From: Burkholderiales bacterium
GTDB taxonomy: Bacteria > Pseudomonadota > Gammaproteobacteria > Burkholderiales > Burkholderiaceae_E
Direction of reading: 5' to 3'
DNA length: 43,775 nucleotides
Assembly (NCBI GenBank): GCA_003818495.1
Contig: RPRK01000018.1
Coordinates: 1-43,775, forward strand
Made by a program: the position numbers and the translations under genes. The number at the start of each line of letters is the position of its first letter. Position 1 is the stretch's first letter. Below are positions 9,133 through 19,729 of this stretch, in pieces. The notes beneath the pieces are model-generated. The model worked only from the letters and a program-made list of their open reading frames with translations, had not been told where the DNA came from and ran no database searches.

Positions 9133-9218
9133 GAATCCACCATTGGAGGAGGGTGGAGGAGACAGCGGAGATCGGGAAAGGCCGTGTGGGACGCCACATC
9201 CGCGCGAACCCGATCGAT
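9104..9218 (-). ncRNA. Candidate small regulatory RNA with CUCCUCC (anti-SD) motifs and intrinsic terminator
   Basis: Minus strand: promoter TTGCAC-N18-TACAGT; RNA AUCGAUCGGG...CCCGAUCUCCGCUGUCUCCUCCACCCUCCUCCAAUGGUGGAUUCAACCCGGGCCUCACCGCCCGGGUUUUUUU. Stem GAUCGGG/CCCGAUC, hairpin CCACC-(CUCCUCCAAU)-GGUGG, terminator AACCCGGGC/GCCCGGGUU plus U7. A separate rplM promoter lies downstream. Confidence 0.65.
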
Positions 9219-9224
9219 GGACTG

Positions 9225-9254
9225 ACTGTAGCACCGGTTTATTGTGCTGTGCAA
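9225..9254 (-). promoter_or_regulatory. Putative promoter of the candidate sRNA
   Basis: TTGCAC (9249-9254) - 18 nt - TACAGT (9225-9230) on the minus strand. Confidence 0.55.
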
Positions 9255-9392
9255 GATAACCTCTCGACGACTCTAGAGCCTGCCCTCTAACCCGGGATTC
9301 CCAGGGGTTTTCGAACCCCCCAGCTGAGCAGGACCAGCCCCTCGAGTCGCCGACTTCCCGCAACGCAACATATCCAGACGAACGACACAGAC

Positions 9393-9815
9393 ATGGAATC
9401 CCTCGTGAGATGGACCGGCCCCGGCACGATGAGCTTCGTCGCCGAGACCGGCAGCGGCCACGCCGTGGTCATGGACGGAGCGCCCGAAGGCGGCGGCCGG
9501 GATCTCGGACCCAGGCCGATGGAGATGGTGCTGCTGGGCACGGGCGGCTGCACCGCCTACGACGTGGTCCTGATCCTTCGGAAAAGCGGGCAGGACGTCA
9601 GGGGCTGCGAGGTTGCGCTCAAGGCCGAGCGGGCCGACACCGACCCGAAGGTCTTCACCGCGATCGGGTTCCACTTCACGGTCCGCGGCCGCGGCCTGAA
9701 ACCGAACGTCGTCGAGCGTGCGATCAAGCTGTCGCACGACAAGTACTGCTCCGCGTCGGCGATGCTGGCCAAGACCGCCGAGCTGACGATGACGTGGGAG
9801 ATCGTCGAGGACTAG
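9393..9815 (+). CDS. OsmC family protein
   Basis: [74 protein letters not shown]...[26 protein letters not shown], with both OsmC cysteines. Confidence 0.95.
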   Translation: MESLVRWTGPGTMSFVAETGSGHAVVMDGAPEGGGRDLGPRPMEMVLLGTGGCTAYDVVLILRKSGQDVRGCEVALKAERADTDPKVFTAIGFHFTVRGRGLKPNVVERAIKLSHDKYCSASAMLAKTAELTMTWEIVED

Positions 9816-9837
9816 GGCCGGGGGCCGGGGGCCGGGG
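9815..9837 (+). repeat. G-quadruplex-type G-run repeat between convergent osmC-like and coq7 genes
   Basis: GGG-CC-GGGGG-CC-GGGGG-CC-GGGG: four G-runs of at least 3 separated by 2-nt loops, starting at the last base of the OsmC stop codon. Confidence 0.7.
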
Positions 9838-9843
9838 CCCGGC

Positions 9844-10503
9844 TCAGATCCGGTGGGCCGTGCCGGTCATCACCTTGGCGGCCAGCCGCATGGCGGCCCT
9901 GACGGGCTCGGGCAGCGGCGCCGCACCCAGCGCCTCGGCCTGGTCGGCGTGTCCGCCCTCGTCGCGCTTCATCTGCTCGACGATCGCCCGCGAGGCGACG
10001 TCGCCCGCCGGCAGATGCTCGAGGTGCTCCGCCAGGTGCCGCTCGACCTGCCGCTCGGTCTCGACCATGAACCCGAGCGAGAACCGGTCCCCGACCCGAC
10101 CGGCGATCGCCCCGAAGGCGAACGCCCCGGCGTACCAGAGCGGATTGAGCAGCGAAGGCCGGGCGCCGAGTTCGTCGAGGCGGCCGCGCGTCCAGGCGAG
10201 GTGATCCCCCTCCTCGGCCGCGGCGTCCCGGAAGAACGTCTCGAGTCGCGGGTCGGATGTGGTGGCCGCCTGCCCCTCGTAGAGCGCTTGCGCACAGACC
10301 TCGCCGACGTGGTTCACCCGCATCAGCGCACCGGCCAGACGCCGATCCGACTCCGAGAGCGGATCGCCGAGAATCTCGGATTCGGGGCGGGGCGTCGGGC
10401 GGCTGGCGCCGGGCGAGGCGGCGATCGCGCCCATCGCTCGGCCCGCGCCGGCGAGCAGCCGGTCGAGCGCCGAAAGGCGTCGCAGGGAGGGGGCGTTCGT
10501 CAT
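9844..10503 (-). CDS. coq7: Coq7/demethoxyubiquinone hydroxylase family protein
   Basis: [25 protein letters not shown]...[29 protein letters not shown]...[39 protein letters not shown], di-iron EXXH motifs. Confidence 0.94.
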   Translation of the reverse strand: MTNAPSLRRLSALDRLLAGAGRAMGAIAASPGASRPTPRPESEILGDPLSESDRRLAGALMRVNHVGEVCAQALYEGQAATTSDPRLETFFRDAAAEEGDHLAWTRGRLDELGARPSLLNPLWYAGAFAFGAIAGRVGDRFSLGFMVETERQVERHLAEHLEHLPAGDVASRAIVEQMKRDEGGHADQAEALGAAPLPEPVRAAMRLAAKVMTGTAHRI

Positions 10504-10768
10504 GGCCTCCTTATTGTAGAGGGGCCGCCGTCGTGCATCCGGTACCCGACGGACGGACGACGGACGGTGCACCGGCCGCCTTGACCGCTGTTGCTACAAA
10601 GCGACAAAGTACGACCAGCGCTCAGCAGCCGGAGCCGCTTTTCCTTTGCCCTCAAGGACTTTTTGGCGAGAATGTTCAGCAACTTCCGGCCGAAGAGTTT
10701 TCTCGGGGAGTTGGGGTGTCGGGTTCGTCCAGGCGCCTGTGGAATCCAGAAACCTAGGAGATTGATCA

Positions 10769-11836
10769 ATGAAGAAATCGCTTCTCGCAGTGGCTGTCGC
10801 GGCCGCCCTGCCGACGTTCGCTCAGGCGCAATCGTCGGTCACGCTGTTCGGTATCCTGGACGCATCGGTCGAGTACTCGAACGAAGACGCGAACCGTGCG
10901 ATCAACGCCACCACCGGTGCCGTCGGCGCTGCTGACTCCGGCCTGCGCCTGAACAGCGGCACCCAGAGCGGCTCGCGCTTCGGCGTGCGCGGTGTCGAGG
11001 ACCTCGGTGGCGGCCTGAAGGCCATCTTCACCATCGAGCACCGCCTCTCGGTCGACACCGGCGACACCGCCGGCGGCGGCTTCAACAACGCCAACGGCAA
11101 TTTCTGGAACGGCCAGGCGTGGGTGGGTCTCGAGACCCGCTTCGGTAACATCACGGCAGGTCGTCAGTACAGCCCGATCTTCTGGGCCCTGATCCCGGCC
11201 GACTTCACCGCGTACGGCTTCTACAACAACTGGGCCGGCTTCACCGGCGCCGGCTTCAGCCCGATCACCCCCCAGGGCCCGATCCGTCTGAACAACTCGG
11301 TGTCGTACAAGTCGCCGACGATGGGCGGCCTGACGGTCTACGGCACGTACGCCATGGGTGAGAACCTCACCGGCACGGGCTCGAGCAACGACATCATGGG
11401 CATCGCTGCCGGCTGGCAGCTCGGCGGCCTGTACCTGGGCGCCGGCTACCACTCGATCGACGCCGCTGCCGGCCTCGAGACGGTGCTGGCCGCGACCGCG
11501 TCGTACAAGTTCACCAGCCTCGGCCTCTCGCTGGGCTACACCCAGCAGGAGTTCGTCGGTGGTGGCGAAGTCGCCACGATCCTGGCGAGCGCGTTCGCCA
11601 ACTTCGGCCCGGGCACCCTGTTCCTCAACGTCGCGATGGTCAGCCCGGACGTGGCCGGCCTGAAGAACGACGACAGCATGCAGCTGGGCGTGGCGTACTC
11701 GATGCCCCTGTCGAAGCGTACCAACTGGTACGTCGCCGTCGGCACGAACGATCTGACGGGCCTGCAGCCCGCGGCGTCGACCGTCTCGGTCGACGGTGCG
11801 ATGCGCGCCTCGATCGGTCTGCGTCACCTGTTCTGA
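10769..11836 (+). CDS. Gram-negative porin (betaproteobacterial Omp32-like trimeric porin family)
   Basis: MKKSLLAVAVAAALPTFAQAQSSVTLFGILDASVEYSN...GSRFGVRGVEDLGGGLKAIFTIEHRL...GRQYSPIF...; C-terminal ASIGLRHLF. AGGAG RBS upstream. Confidence 0.95.
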   Translation: MKKSLLAVAVAAALPTFAQAQSSVTLFGILDASVEYSNEDANRAINATTGAVGAADSGLRLNSGTQSGSRFGVRGVEDLGGGLKAIFTIEHRLSVDTGDTAGGGFNNANGNFWNGQAWVGLETRFGNITAGRQYSPIFWALIPADFTAYGFYNNWAGFTGAGFSPITPQGPIRLNNSVSYKSPTMGGLTVYGTYAMGENLTGTGSSNDIMGIAAGWQLGGLYLGAGYHSIDAAAGLETVLAATASYKFTSLGLSLGYTQQEFVGGGEVATILASAFANFGPGTLFLNVAMVSPDVAGLKNDDSMQLGVAYSMPLSKRTNWYVAVGTNDLTGLQPAASTVSVDGAMRASIGLRHLF

Positions 11837-11875
11837 TCGGATGCCGGCCTCGCGCCGGCTACGATCCGAGCATGG

Positions 11876-11906
11876 AAAGCGCCGGGGAAACCCGGCGCTT
11901 TTTTTT
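11876..11906 (+). terminator. Intrinsic terminator downstream of the porin gene
   Basis: aaagcgccgggg-aaa-cccggcgctttttttt. Confidence 0.93.
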
Positions 11907-11972
11907 GGGTCGCGCCGTTCCGGCGAGACCTCGCCCCCCGCCCTGCCCCCGCAGACCGCGCCGATATGATTG

Positions 11973-11993
11973 AAGCTTGATATATTCAAGCTT
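11973..11993. promoter_or_regulatory. Perfect palindrome, candidate MarR operator
   Basis: AAGCTTGA-TATAT-TCAAGCTT, 8-bp perfect arms, 24 bp upstream of the MarR ATG. Confidence 0.65.
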
Positions 11994-12017
11994 GAAGCAT
12001 CTGCACGGGGGGCGACG

Positions 12018-12658
12018 ATGGATGCGCACGCGGCCGACCACGAGACGCGACTCGAAGCCGACGATCACTTCGCGCTGAAGCTCTGGCTCCGGATCCTCAC
12101 CTGCTCGAACCTGATCGAGGCACGGATCCGGCACAACCTGCGACGCGACTTCGAGTGCACGCTGCCGCGATTCGACCTGCTCGCGCAGCTCGACCGCAGC
12201 GAGGCGCTCAAGATGAGCGAGCTGTCGCAGCGGCTGATGGTCACCGGCGGCAACGTCACCGGGCTCGCCGATCAGCTGCAGGACGAAGGCTGGCTCGTTC
12301 GCGAACCGGTCGAACACGATCGCCGCGCCACGCGGCTTCGGCTCACCGAGGCGGGTCGCGAGCGGTTCGGCGGCATGGCGCGGACCCACGAGGACTGGGT
12401 CGTCGAGATGCTGGCGGCGCTGTCGCGCGACGAACAGCGCCTGCTGCACGGACTGCTGGGCAAGCTCAAGCTCGGGCTGCGCCCCCCTGCCCCGTCCGGC
12501 GACGGGAGCGCGACGGACCCCGCCCCCGATGCACGCAAGCCCTCGCGGCCGCGACCCGGCCCACAGACCCGCCCTCGCCGCGCTGCAGCCGCCGTCTCCC
12601 GCGGCGCGAGCCGCGGTACCGTCACTCCCATCGTCCGCCCGCGCGGCAAGGTGCGCCC

Positions 12659-12662
<4 letters not shown>
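12018..12662 (+). CDS. MarR family transcriptional regulator with basic Pro/Arg-rich C-terminal tail
   Basis: [69 protein letters not shown] (wHTH + DRR). ATG start chosen over the upstream TTG used in the ORF track. Confidence 0.93.
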
Positions 12663-13492
<830 letters not shown>

Positions 13493-13509
13493 CGCACGGA
13501 GGACCGACG

Positions 13510-14703
13510 ATGAGCGACATGCGTTATCTCGAGCTGCCCTTCTTCGAGCCCCGGCACGCGACCTTCGCCGCCGAGCTCGACGCCTGGGCGGCGAAGACCG
13601 CCCCGGGGATCGACCACTCGGACACCGACGCCGCCTGCCGCGCGTGGGTCCGCGCGCTCGGCGACGCCGGATGGCTGCGCTACGCGGTGCCCGCCTCTCA
13701 CGGCGGCGCGCTGCCGGTGCTCGAGTCGCGCACACTCTGCATCGTGCGCGAGACGCTGGCGCGCCACGACGGACTCGCCGACTTCGCGTTCGCGATGCAG
13801 GGACTGGGCAGCGGGCCGATCGTGCTCGCGGGTTCTGACGCGCTGCGCGAGCGCTGGCTGCCCCGGGTGGCGCGCGGCGAGGCGATCGCGGCGTTCGCGC
13901 TGTCGGAGCCCGACGCCGGCTCCGACGTCGCGGCCATGGCCAGCCGGGCGCGCCGCGAGGTGGCGCCCGACGGCAGCGCATCCTGGGTGATCGACGGCTG
14001 CAAGACGTGGATCTCGAATGGCGGCATCGCCGACTTCTACGTGACCTTCGTGCGCACCGACGACCAGCCGGGCGCGCGCGGCATCGGCGCCTTCGTCGTC
14101 GATGCCGACACGCCCGGACTCTCGATCGCCGAACGCATCGACGTGGTCGCGCCGCACCCGCTCGCGACGCTGGCGTTCGAGGGCTGCCGGGTCCCCGAGT
14201 CGGCACTGCTCGGCGAACCGGGGGGCGGCTTCAAGCTCGCGATGTCGAACCTCGACATCTTCCGGTCGTCGGTCGCGGCCGCCGCGCTCGGCTTCGCTCG
14301 GCGCGCGCTCGACGAAGGTCTGGCGCACGCCCGGTCACGCAAGATGTTCGGCGGCACGCTCGGCGACTTCCAGCTGACCCAAGCGGCCCTCGCCGACATG
14401 GCGACCGCGATCGACGCCTCGATGCTGCTCACCTACCGGGCCGCGTGGCTCCGGGACATGGCGGTCGCGCGCGGCACCGGCGAGCGGCAGACGCGCGAGG
14501 CCGCGATGGCCAAGATGGTCGCGACCGAATCCGCGCAGCAGGTCATCGATCGCGCCGTGCAGCTCTTCGGCGGACTGGGCGTGAAGAAGGGGTCCGCGGT
14601 CGAGGGCCTGTATCGAGAGATCCGAGCGCTGCGCATCTACGAAGGCGCGACCGAAGTGCAGAAACTGATCATCGGCCGCGACCTGCTCAAGGCCGGAGCC
14701 TGA
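13510..14703 (+). CDS. Acyl-CoA dehydrogenase
   Basis: [20 protein letters not shown]...[21 protein letters not shown]...[23 protein letters not shown]...[42 protein letters not shown]. Confidence 0.95.
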   Translation: MSDMRYLELPFFEPRHATFAAELDAWAAKTAPGIDHSDTDAACRAWVRALGDAGWLRYAVPASHGGALPVLESRTLCIVRETLARHDGLADFAFAMQGLGSGPIVLAGSDALRERWLPRVARGEAIAAFALSEPDAGSDVAAMASRARREVAPDGSASWVIDGCKTWISNGGIADFYVTFVRTDDQPGARGIGAFVVDADTPGLSIAERIDVVAPHPLATLAFEGCRVPESALLGEPGGGFKLAMSNLDIFRSSVAAAALGFARRALDEGLAHARSRKMFGGTLGDFQLTQAALADMATAIDASMLLTYRAAWLRDMAVARGTGERQTREAAMAKMVATESAQQVIDRAVQLFGGLGVKKGSAVEGLYREIRALRIYEGATEVQKLIIGRDLLKAGA

Positions 14704-14738
14704 CGAACCGGTCCGCCCACCGCCACGGAGGCCACGCG

Positions 14739-16373
14739 ATGTTCCGCAGCGCACACGTCGACACCTTCGCCCGCGATCATCTGCCGCCGCCCGGGCAGTG
14801 GCCCGAGTTCCTGCTGGATCGACCCGAGATCCGCTACCCCGATCGCCTGAACTGCGCGGTCGAGCTGCTCGACGCGACGGTAAGGGCGGGTCATGGCGAG
14901 CGGATCGCGCTCCGGACCGATGCGGCGACCTGTACCTACCGGCAGCTGCAGGCGCAGGTCGACCGGATCTGCCGCGTGCTCGTCGAGGACCTGGCGCTGG
15001 TGCCGGGCAACCGTGTGCTGCTGCGCGGGCCGAACTCGCCGATGATGGCCGCCTGCTGGCTGGCGACCATCAAGTGCGGGCTGGTCGCGGTGGCGACGAT
15101 GCCGCTGCTGCGCGCCCGCGAGCTGGTGCCGGTGATCGAGAAGGCGCGGGTGTCCGCGGCCCTGTGCGATGCACGTCTCGCCGACGAGATGCGGGCCGCG
15201 CAGGCGCTCTGCCCGGGGCTCGGACGCGTGCTCTGGTTCGACGACGGCGACGGCACGGTGGGCGGTGCGCGCGCCGGCTCGCTCGAGGCCCGCGCCGCGA
15301 CGAAGCCCGCGGACTTCGAGGGCTGCGACACCGCGCAGGACGACGTCGCGCTGATCGCGTTCACGTCGGGCACGACCGGCCAGCCCAAGGGCACGATGCA
15401 CTTCCATCGCGATGTGCTCGCGATGTGCGACCTGTTCCCGCGGTCGGTGCTGCGCACGCACGCCGACGACGTCTACTGCGGCACCCCGCCCCTGGCGTTC
15501 ACCTTCGGCCTCGGCGGCATGCTGTGCTTCCCGATGCGGGTCGGCGCCTCCACGCTGCTGCTCGAACGGGCATCGCCCGACTCGCTGCTGGCCGCGATCG
15601 CCCGGCACCGCGCGACCGTGGTCTTCACCGCGCCGACCTTCTACCGGCAGATGGCCTCTCGCGCCGGCGAGTTCGACCTGTCGTCGCTGCGCGCGAGCGT
15701 CTCGGCCGGCGAAGCCCTGCCCGATGCGACACGCCAGCTCTGGAAGCAGGCGACCGGCCTCGAGATGATCGACGGGATCGGCTCGACCGAACTGATCCAC
15801 ATCTTCATCTCGTCGCCGCCGGAGGCGGTCCGACGCGGTTCGATCGGCACGGTGGTGCCGGGGTACGAGGCGCGGATCGTCGACGACGCGATGCGTCCGG
15901 TGCCTCACGGACAGCCCGGACGGCTCGCCGTGAGAGGACCGACCGGCTGCCGGTACCTGGCCGACGACCGCCAGAGCCAGTACGTCCGCGAGGGCTGGAA
16001 CCTCACCGGCGACACGTTCTCGATGGACGCCGACGGCTACTTCTCGTACCACGCGCGCTCCGACGACATGATCGTCTCGGCCGGCTACAACATCGCGGGG
16101 CCCGAGGTCGAGGCGGCGCTGCTCACGCACGAGGCGGTCGCCGAGGCGGGGGTCATCGGCCTGCCCGACGAGGAGCGCGGCACGATCGTCAAGGCGTACG
16201 TCGTGCTGGTGCCCGGGCGGGTGGGCGACGAGACGATGGTGCGGACGCTGCAGGACCACGTGAAGGCGACCATCGCGCCGTACAAGTACCCGCGCGCGAT
16301 CGAGTTCCGAGCGTCGCTGCCGCGCACCGAGACCGGCAAGCTGCAGCGCTTCCGGCTGCGCGACCCGGTCTGA
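14739..16373 (+). CDS. AMP-dependent aryl/acyl-CoA ligase (2-aminobenzoate-/benzoate-CoA ligase-like)
   Basis: LIAFTSGTTGQPKGTMHFHRDVLAMCDLF...MIDGIGSTELIHIFISS...DDMIVSAGYNIAGPEVEAALLTHEAVAEAGVIGLPDEERGTIVKAYVVL...PRTETGKLQRFRLR. Confidence 0.9.
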   Translation: MFRSAHVDTFARDHLPPPGQWPEFLLDRPEIRYPDRLNCAVELLDATVRAGHGERIALRTDAATCTYRQLQAQVDRICRVLVEDLALVPGNRVLLRGPNSPMMAACWLATIKCGLVAVATMPLLRARELVPVIEKARVSAALCDARLADEMRAAQALCPGLGRVLWFDDGDGTVGGARAGSLEARAATKPADFEGCDTAQDDVALIAFTSGTTGQPKGTMHFHRDVLAMCDLFPRSVLRTHADDVYCGTPPLAFTFGLGGMLCFPMRVGASTLLLERASPDSLLAAIARHRATVVFTAPTFYRQMASRAGEFDLSSLRASVSAGEALPDATRQLWKQATGLEMIDGIGSTELIHIFISSPPEAVRRGSIGTVVPGYEARIVDDAMRPVPHGQPGRLAVRGPTGCRYLADDRQSQYVREGWNLTGDTFSMDADGYFSYHARSDDMIVSAGYNIAGPEVEAALLTHEAVAEAGVIGLPDEERGTIVKAYVVLVPGRVGDETMVRTLQDHVKATIAPYKYPRAIEFRASLPRTETGKLQRFRLRDPV

Positions 16374-16392
16374 CCGGGGGCGGGCCCGCGCC

Positions 16393-17271
16393 CTACTCCG
16401 GCGTCACCGTCACGCGGGCCTCGAGCTCCTGAGCGCCACCGCCGAGGATCACGCCCCTGAGCGGCGTGACGTCGGAGAAGTCGCGGCCCCAGCCGAGCGT
16501 CACGAAGTCCTGATCGACGCGCCGGTCGTTGGTCGGATCGACGTCGATCCAGCCCTGCCCCGGGCACCAGGCCGACACCCAGGCGTGCGACGCGTCGGCG
16601 CCGATCAGGCGCGGCTTGCCCGGGGGCGGCCGGGTGAGGATGTAGCCCGACACGTAGCGGGCGGGCACGCCCACGCCGCGCAGGCAGGCGATCATCAGCT
16701 GCGCGAAGTCCTGGCAGACGCCGCGCCGTTCGGCGAACACCTGCTCGAGCGGCGTCGTCACCGTGGTCGCCTCGGCATCGAACTCGAAGTCGCGATGGAT
16801 GCGGTGCGCGAGATCGTCGAGCGCGACGATGAAGGGCACGCCCGGCCGGAAGCTGCGCGAGGCGTAATGCACCGCACGCCGCGAGCGCGGCACCAGCGGG
16901 CTGGGACCGAAGAACGATGCGAGCTCCAGGGCCTCGCGCCCGCCGGTACGGATCGCCGCCGAGGGATCGAAGGGACGCAGCGCGGCCTCGCTGTCGGACA
17001 CCGGCGGCGCGATCTCGATCCGCGACTCGGCGACGACGTCGAGACGCTCGTGCGCGGCATGGATCGCGAAGGCGGCGACCGCGTTGCCGAACGCGTCGGT
17101 GCGTGCGTCGATCCAGTCGGGAGCGGGCGACACCGCGAGCCGGTGCTCGAGCACGCGCTGGCGCGCGCAGGCCCGCGGCGCGAGATGGGCGAGCTGCCAG
17201 GACTGCGAGACGGGCGCCTCGTAGCGGTACTCGGTCTCGTGCACGACGTGCACGACGCGCGGCGCGCCCAT
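16393..17271 (-). CDS. Transglutaminase family protein
   Basis: MGAPRVVHVVHETEYRYEAPVSQSWQLAHLAPRACARQRV...VFAERRGVCQDFAQLMIACLRGVGVPARYVSGYILTRPPPGKPRLIGADASHAWVSAWCPGQGWIDVDPTN, Cys/His/Asp triad. Confidence 0.94.
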   Translation of the reverse strand: MGAPRVVHVVHETEYRYEAPVSQSWQLAHLAPRACARQRVLEHRLAVSPAPDWIDARTDAFGNAVAAFAIHAAHERLDVVAESRIEIAPPVSDSEAALRPFDPSAAIRTGGREALELASFFGPSPLVPRSRRAVHYASRSFRPGVPFIVALDDLAHRIHRDFEFDAEATTVTTPLEQVFAERRGVCQDFAQLMIACLRGVGVPARYVSGYILTRPPPGKPRLIGADASHAWVSAWCPGQGWIDVDPTNDRRVDQDFVTLGWGRDFSDVTPLRGVILGGGAQELEARVTVTPE

Positions 17272-17275
17272 CGCG

Positions 17276-19729
17276 TCAGGAGGCCAGCGTCGCACGGCCG
17301 CGCTCGTCGGCATGCGCGAAGAAGCGCAGCGACAGGCGGTCGGAGAGGGCGGCGGCGCCGTCGGCGATCGCATCGAGCCGCTCCGCGAGCACCTCGTCCG
17401 GCACCAGCGCGGTCGCGTCCTCGAGGGGCCCGAGATCGGCGAGCACCGCCGGCGCCAGGTCCGCGCCCGCGCCGTCGAGCGCGTGATCGATCCGCGCGAG
17501 CACGTCGGCCAGCCCGCGCAGCTGGAACGCGACCGAGCGCGGGTTGGTCTCGTCGCGGATGACGAGGTCGAGCGCGGGCATCCACTCGGGCTGGCCGACG
17601 TAGCGCGACCGGTAGGTGATCGACGAATCGCAGAACTCGAGCAGCCAGTCGAGACCGGCGGAGCGGCCTTCGCGTGCGGCGCACGCCGCGGCCGCGCACA
17701 CCGCGCGCAGCCGCTCGATGCGCCGACCGATCGACATGAAGCGCCAGCCGGTGTCGCGCGTCATGCCGTCGAGCGCGAACCCCGACTGGGTGACCAGACC
17801 GTTGACGATGCGATCGAGCAGGCCCATCGCCAGCGGCAGCTCGCGGAACGCGTCGAAGGCCGGGTCCTGCAGCAGACGGTTGATCGTGCGCCAGTGGTCG
17901 GCCGAGAGCCGGTCACGCAGACCGAAGGCGACCCGCTGGACCTGGTGCAGGGTCGTGCGCAGCCCGCCCATGCGCTCGGCCTCGTAGAGCGCGTCGAGCA
18001 GCGCGGTCTCGGACGGGTCTTCCTCGGTGATCACGCCGAGCGCGCGACCCAGCGCGAGCAGCGGCGCCTGGGCCGCGCGATCGACGTCGTCGTCGACCGA
18101 GAAGCACGGCAACGCGACGCGCAGCAGCCGGGCACCGTCCTCGGCGCGCTCGGAGTAGCGCCCGAGCCAGAAGAGGTTCTCGGCGGCACGCGACGAGAGC
18201 GTCCCCGAGCCGCTGCGCACCAGCTCGTCGGCGCGCACCGTCGAGCGCAGCAGCGTCAGCGCGCCCTCGGGGGGGGCGCTGGCCAGCACCCAGGTGTCCT
18301 TCGAGGCGCCGCCGCGCTGCATCGAGATCACGCGCGCATCGTGCGAGCCGGCCACCCGTGCGAGCCCGCCGGGCATCACGGTCCAGCCGCCGCGCGAGGC
18401 GACCGCGAACACCCGCAGGCCGACCGCGCGTGCGCCGAGGTGCCCGGGTCGCGTGCGGTCGTAGACCGGCGCCTGCGACAGCCGCACGAGTTCCTGCGCG
18501 ATCCATGCCTCGGGGTGGCGCCGGATCCGCGCGGCGAGCGAGCGCGCGCCGGCCGCATCGAGATCCTGGCCGAACACCGGCTCCTCGCGCAGCACCGGAT
18601 CGGCGGGCTTGAACACCAGCTGCGACATCCGCGGCAGCGCGTCGGCGAGCGCGGCCGGCTCGCCCAGCCACCAGGTCGCGATCGACGGCATCTTCAGCGG
18701 TTCGCCGAGCAGTCGTTCGGACAGCCCCGGCAGGAACCCCATCATGGCGCCGGACTCCAGCACGCCCGAGCCGATCGCGTTGGCCACCAGCACCGAGCCG
18801 CGCCGTGCGCAGTCGGTCAGGCCGGGGACGCCGAGCGCCGAGTCGGAGCGCAGTTCGAGCGGATCGCAGAAGTCGTCGTCCTGGCGACGCAGGATCGCAT
18901 GCACGCGGCGCAGACCCTCGACGGTCTTGAGCCACACCTTGCCGCCGCGCACCGCGAGGTCGCTGCCCTCGACCAGCGTGAGGCCCAGATAGCGCGCGAG
19001 GAGCGAATGCTCGGAGTAGGTCTCGTTGTACGGGCCGGGCGTCAGCAGCACGGTGAGCTGCGGGCCGTCGCCGGTGGGCGCGAAGTCGCGCAGGGAGTCG
19101 CGCAGTGCCGCGAAGAAGCCGGCCAGCCGCTGCGCATGCAGGTCGCGGAAGAGGCTCGGGAAGATCCGCGAGACGATCAGCCGGTTTTCGATCGCGTAGC
19201 CCGCGCCCGAGGGGGCCTGGGTCCGGTCGGCGACCACCCACCAGCGTCCGTCGGGCGATCGGGCGAGATCGGCCGCGTAGACCACGAGCGACGGCCGCCC
19301 GGCCGGCATCGCCCCGCAGGCGGCGCGGCGGAACGCGCTGTGCCCGAGGACGAGCCGGGGCGGCAGCAGGCCGTCGGCGAGCAGCTGCTGCGGCCCGTAG
19401 AGATCGCCGAGCACCGCATCGAGCAGCCGCGCGCGCTGCGCCACCGCGGCCTCGATCGCCGGCCATTCGTCGGCGGGGATGATCATCGGCAGCGCGTCGA
19501 GCGCCCAGGGCCGTTCCGCACCCTTGGGGTCGGCGTACATGTTGTACGTCAGGCCGCTGTCGCGGATCTCGCGCTCGATGGTCGCGATCCGATCGCGCAT
19601 GCGCGCCGGCTCGGCCCGCGCGAGCATGTCCACCAGCGGCGCCCAGTGGGGCCGAGGGCGGCCGCCCTCTCCGAGCATCTCGTCGAAGCGGGGCTCGGCG
19701 CGCGGGTACGCGGCGAGCAGGTCACGCAC
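17276..19729 (-). CDS. Circularly permuted type 2 ATP-grasp + alpha-E domain fusion protein
   Basis: GLTYNMYADPKGAERPWALDALPMIIPADEW...LVLLTPGPYNETYSEHSLLARYLGLTLVEGSDLAV...VWLKTVEGLRRVHAILRRQDDDFCDPLELR; C-terminal SRAAENLFWLGRYSERAEDGARLLRV alpha-E domain. Confidence 0.93.
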   Translation of the reverse strand: MRDLLAAYPRAEPRFDEMLGEGGRPRPHWAPLVDMLARAEPARMRDRIATIEREIRDSGLTYNMYADPKGAERPWALDALPMIIPADEWPAIEAAVAQRARLLDAVLGDLYGPQQLLADGLLPPRLVLGHSAFRRAACGAMPAGRPSLVVYAADLARSPDGRWWVVADRTQAPSGAGYAIENRLIVSRIFPSLFRDLHAQRLAGFFAALRDSLRDFAPTGDGPQLTVLLTPGPYNETYSEHSLLARYLGLTLVEGSDLAVRGGKVWLKTVEGLRRVHAILRRQDDDFCDPLELRSDSALGVPGLTDCARRGSVLVANAIGSGVLESGAMMGFLPGLSERLLGEPLKMPSIATWWLGEPAALADALPRMSQLVFKPADPVLREEPVFGQDLDAAGARSLAARIRRHPEAWIAQELVRLSQAPVYDRTRPGHLGARAVGLRVFAVASRGGWTVMPGGLARVAGSHDARVISMQRGGASKDTWVLASAPPEGALTLLRSTVRADELVRSGSGTLSSRAAENLFWLGRYSERAEDGARLLRVALPCFSVDDDVDRAAQAPLLALGRALGVITEEDPSETALLDALYEAERMGGLRTTLHQVQRVAFGLRDRLSADHWRTINRLLQDPAFDAFRELPLAMGLLDRIVNGLVTQSGFALDGMTRDTGWRFMSIGRRIERLRAVCAAAACAAREGRSAGLDWLLEFCDSSITYRSRYVGQPEWMPALDLVIRDETNPRSVAFQLRGLADVLARIDHALDGAGADLAPAVLADLGPLEDATALVPDEVLAERLDAIADGAAALSDRLSLRFFAHADERGRATLAS

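Noticed and set aside
8919-9254. 111-aa minus-strand ORF ([26 protein letters not shown]...) overlapping the candidate sRNA
   Set aside because: Runs through the intrinsic terminator and repeat with no homology recognised; a non-coding RNA explains the signals better, though a short leader peptide cannot be excluded.
9290-9330. tRNA T-arm-like GGGGTTCGAAAACCCC on the minus strand
   Set aside because: The T-stem does not pair as 5-7-5 and no acceptor, D or anticodon arms were found; treated as an ordinary hairpin.
14637-16259. 540-aa minus-strand ORF antisense to the CoA ligase
   Set aside because: Shadow ORF, Arg/His/Asp-rich low-information protein.
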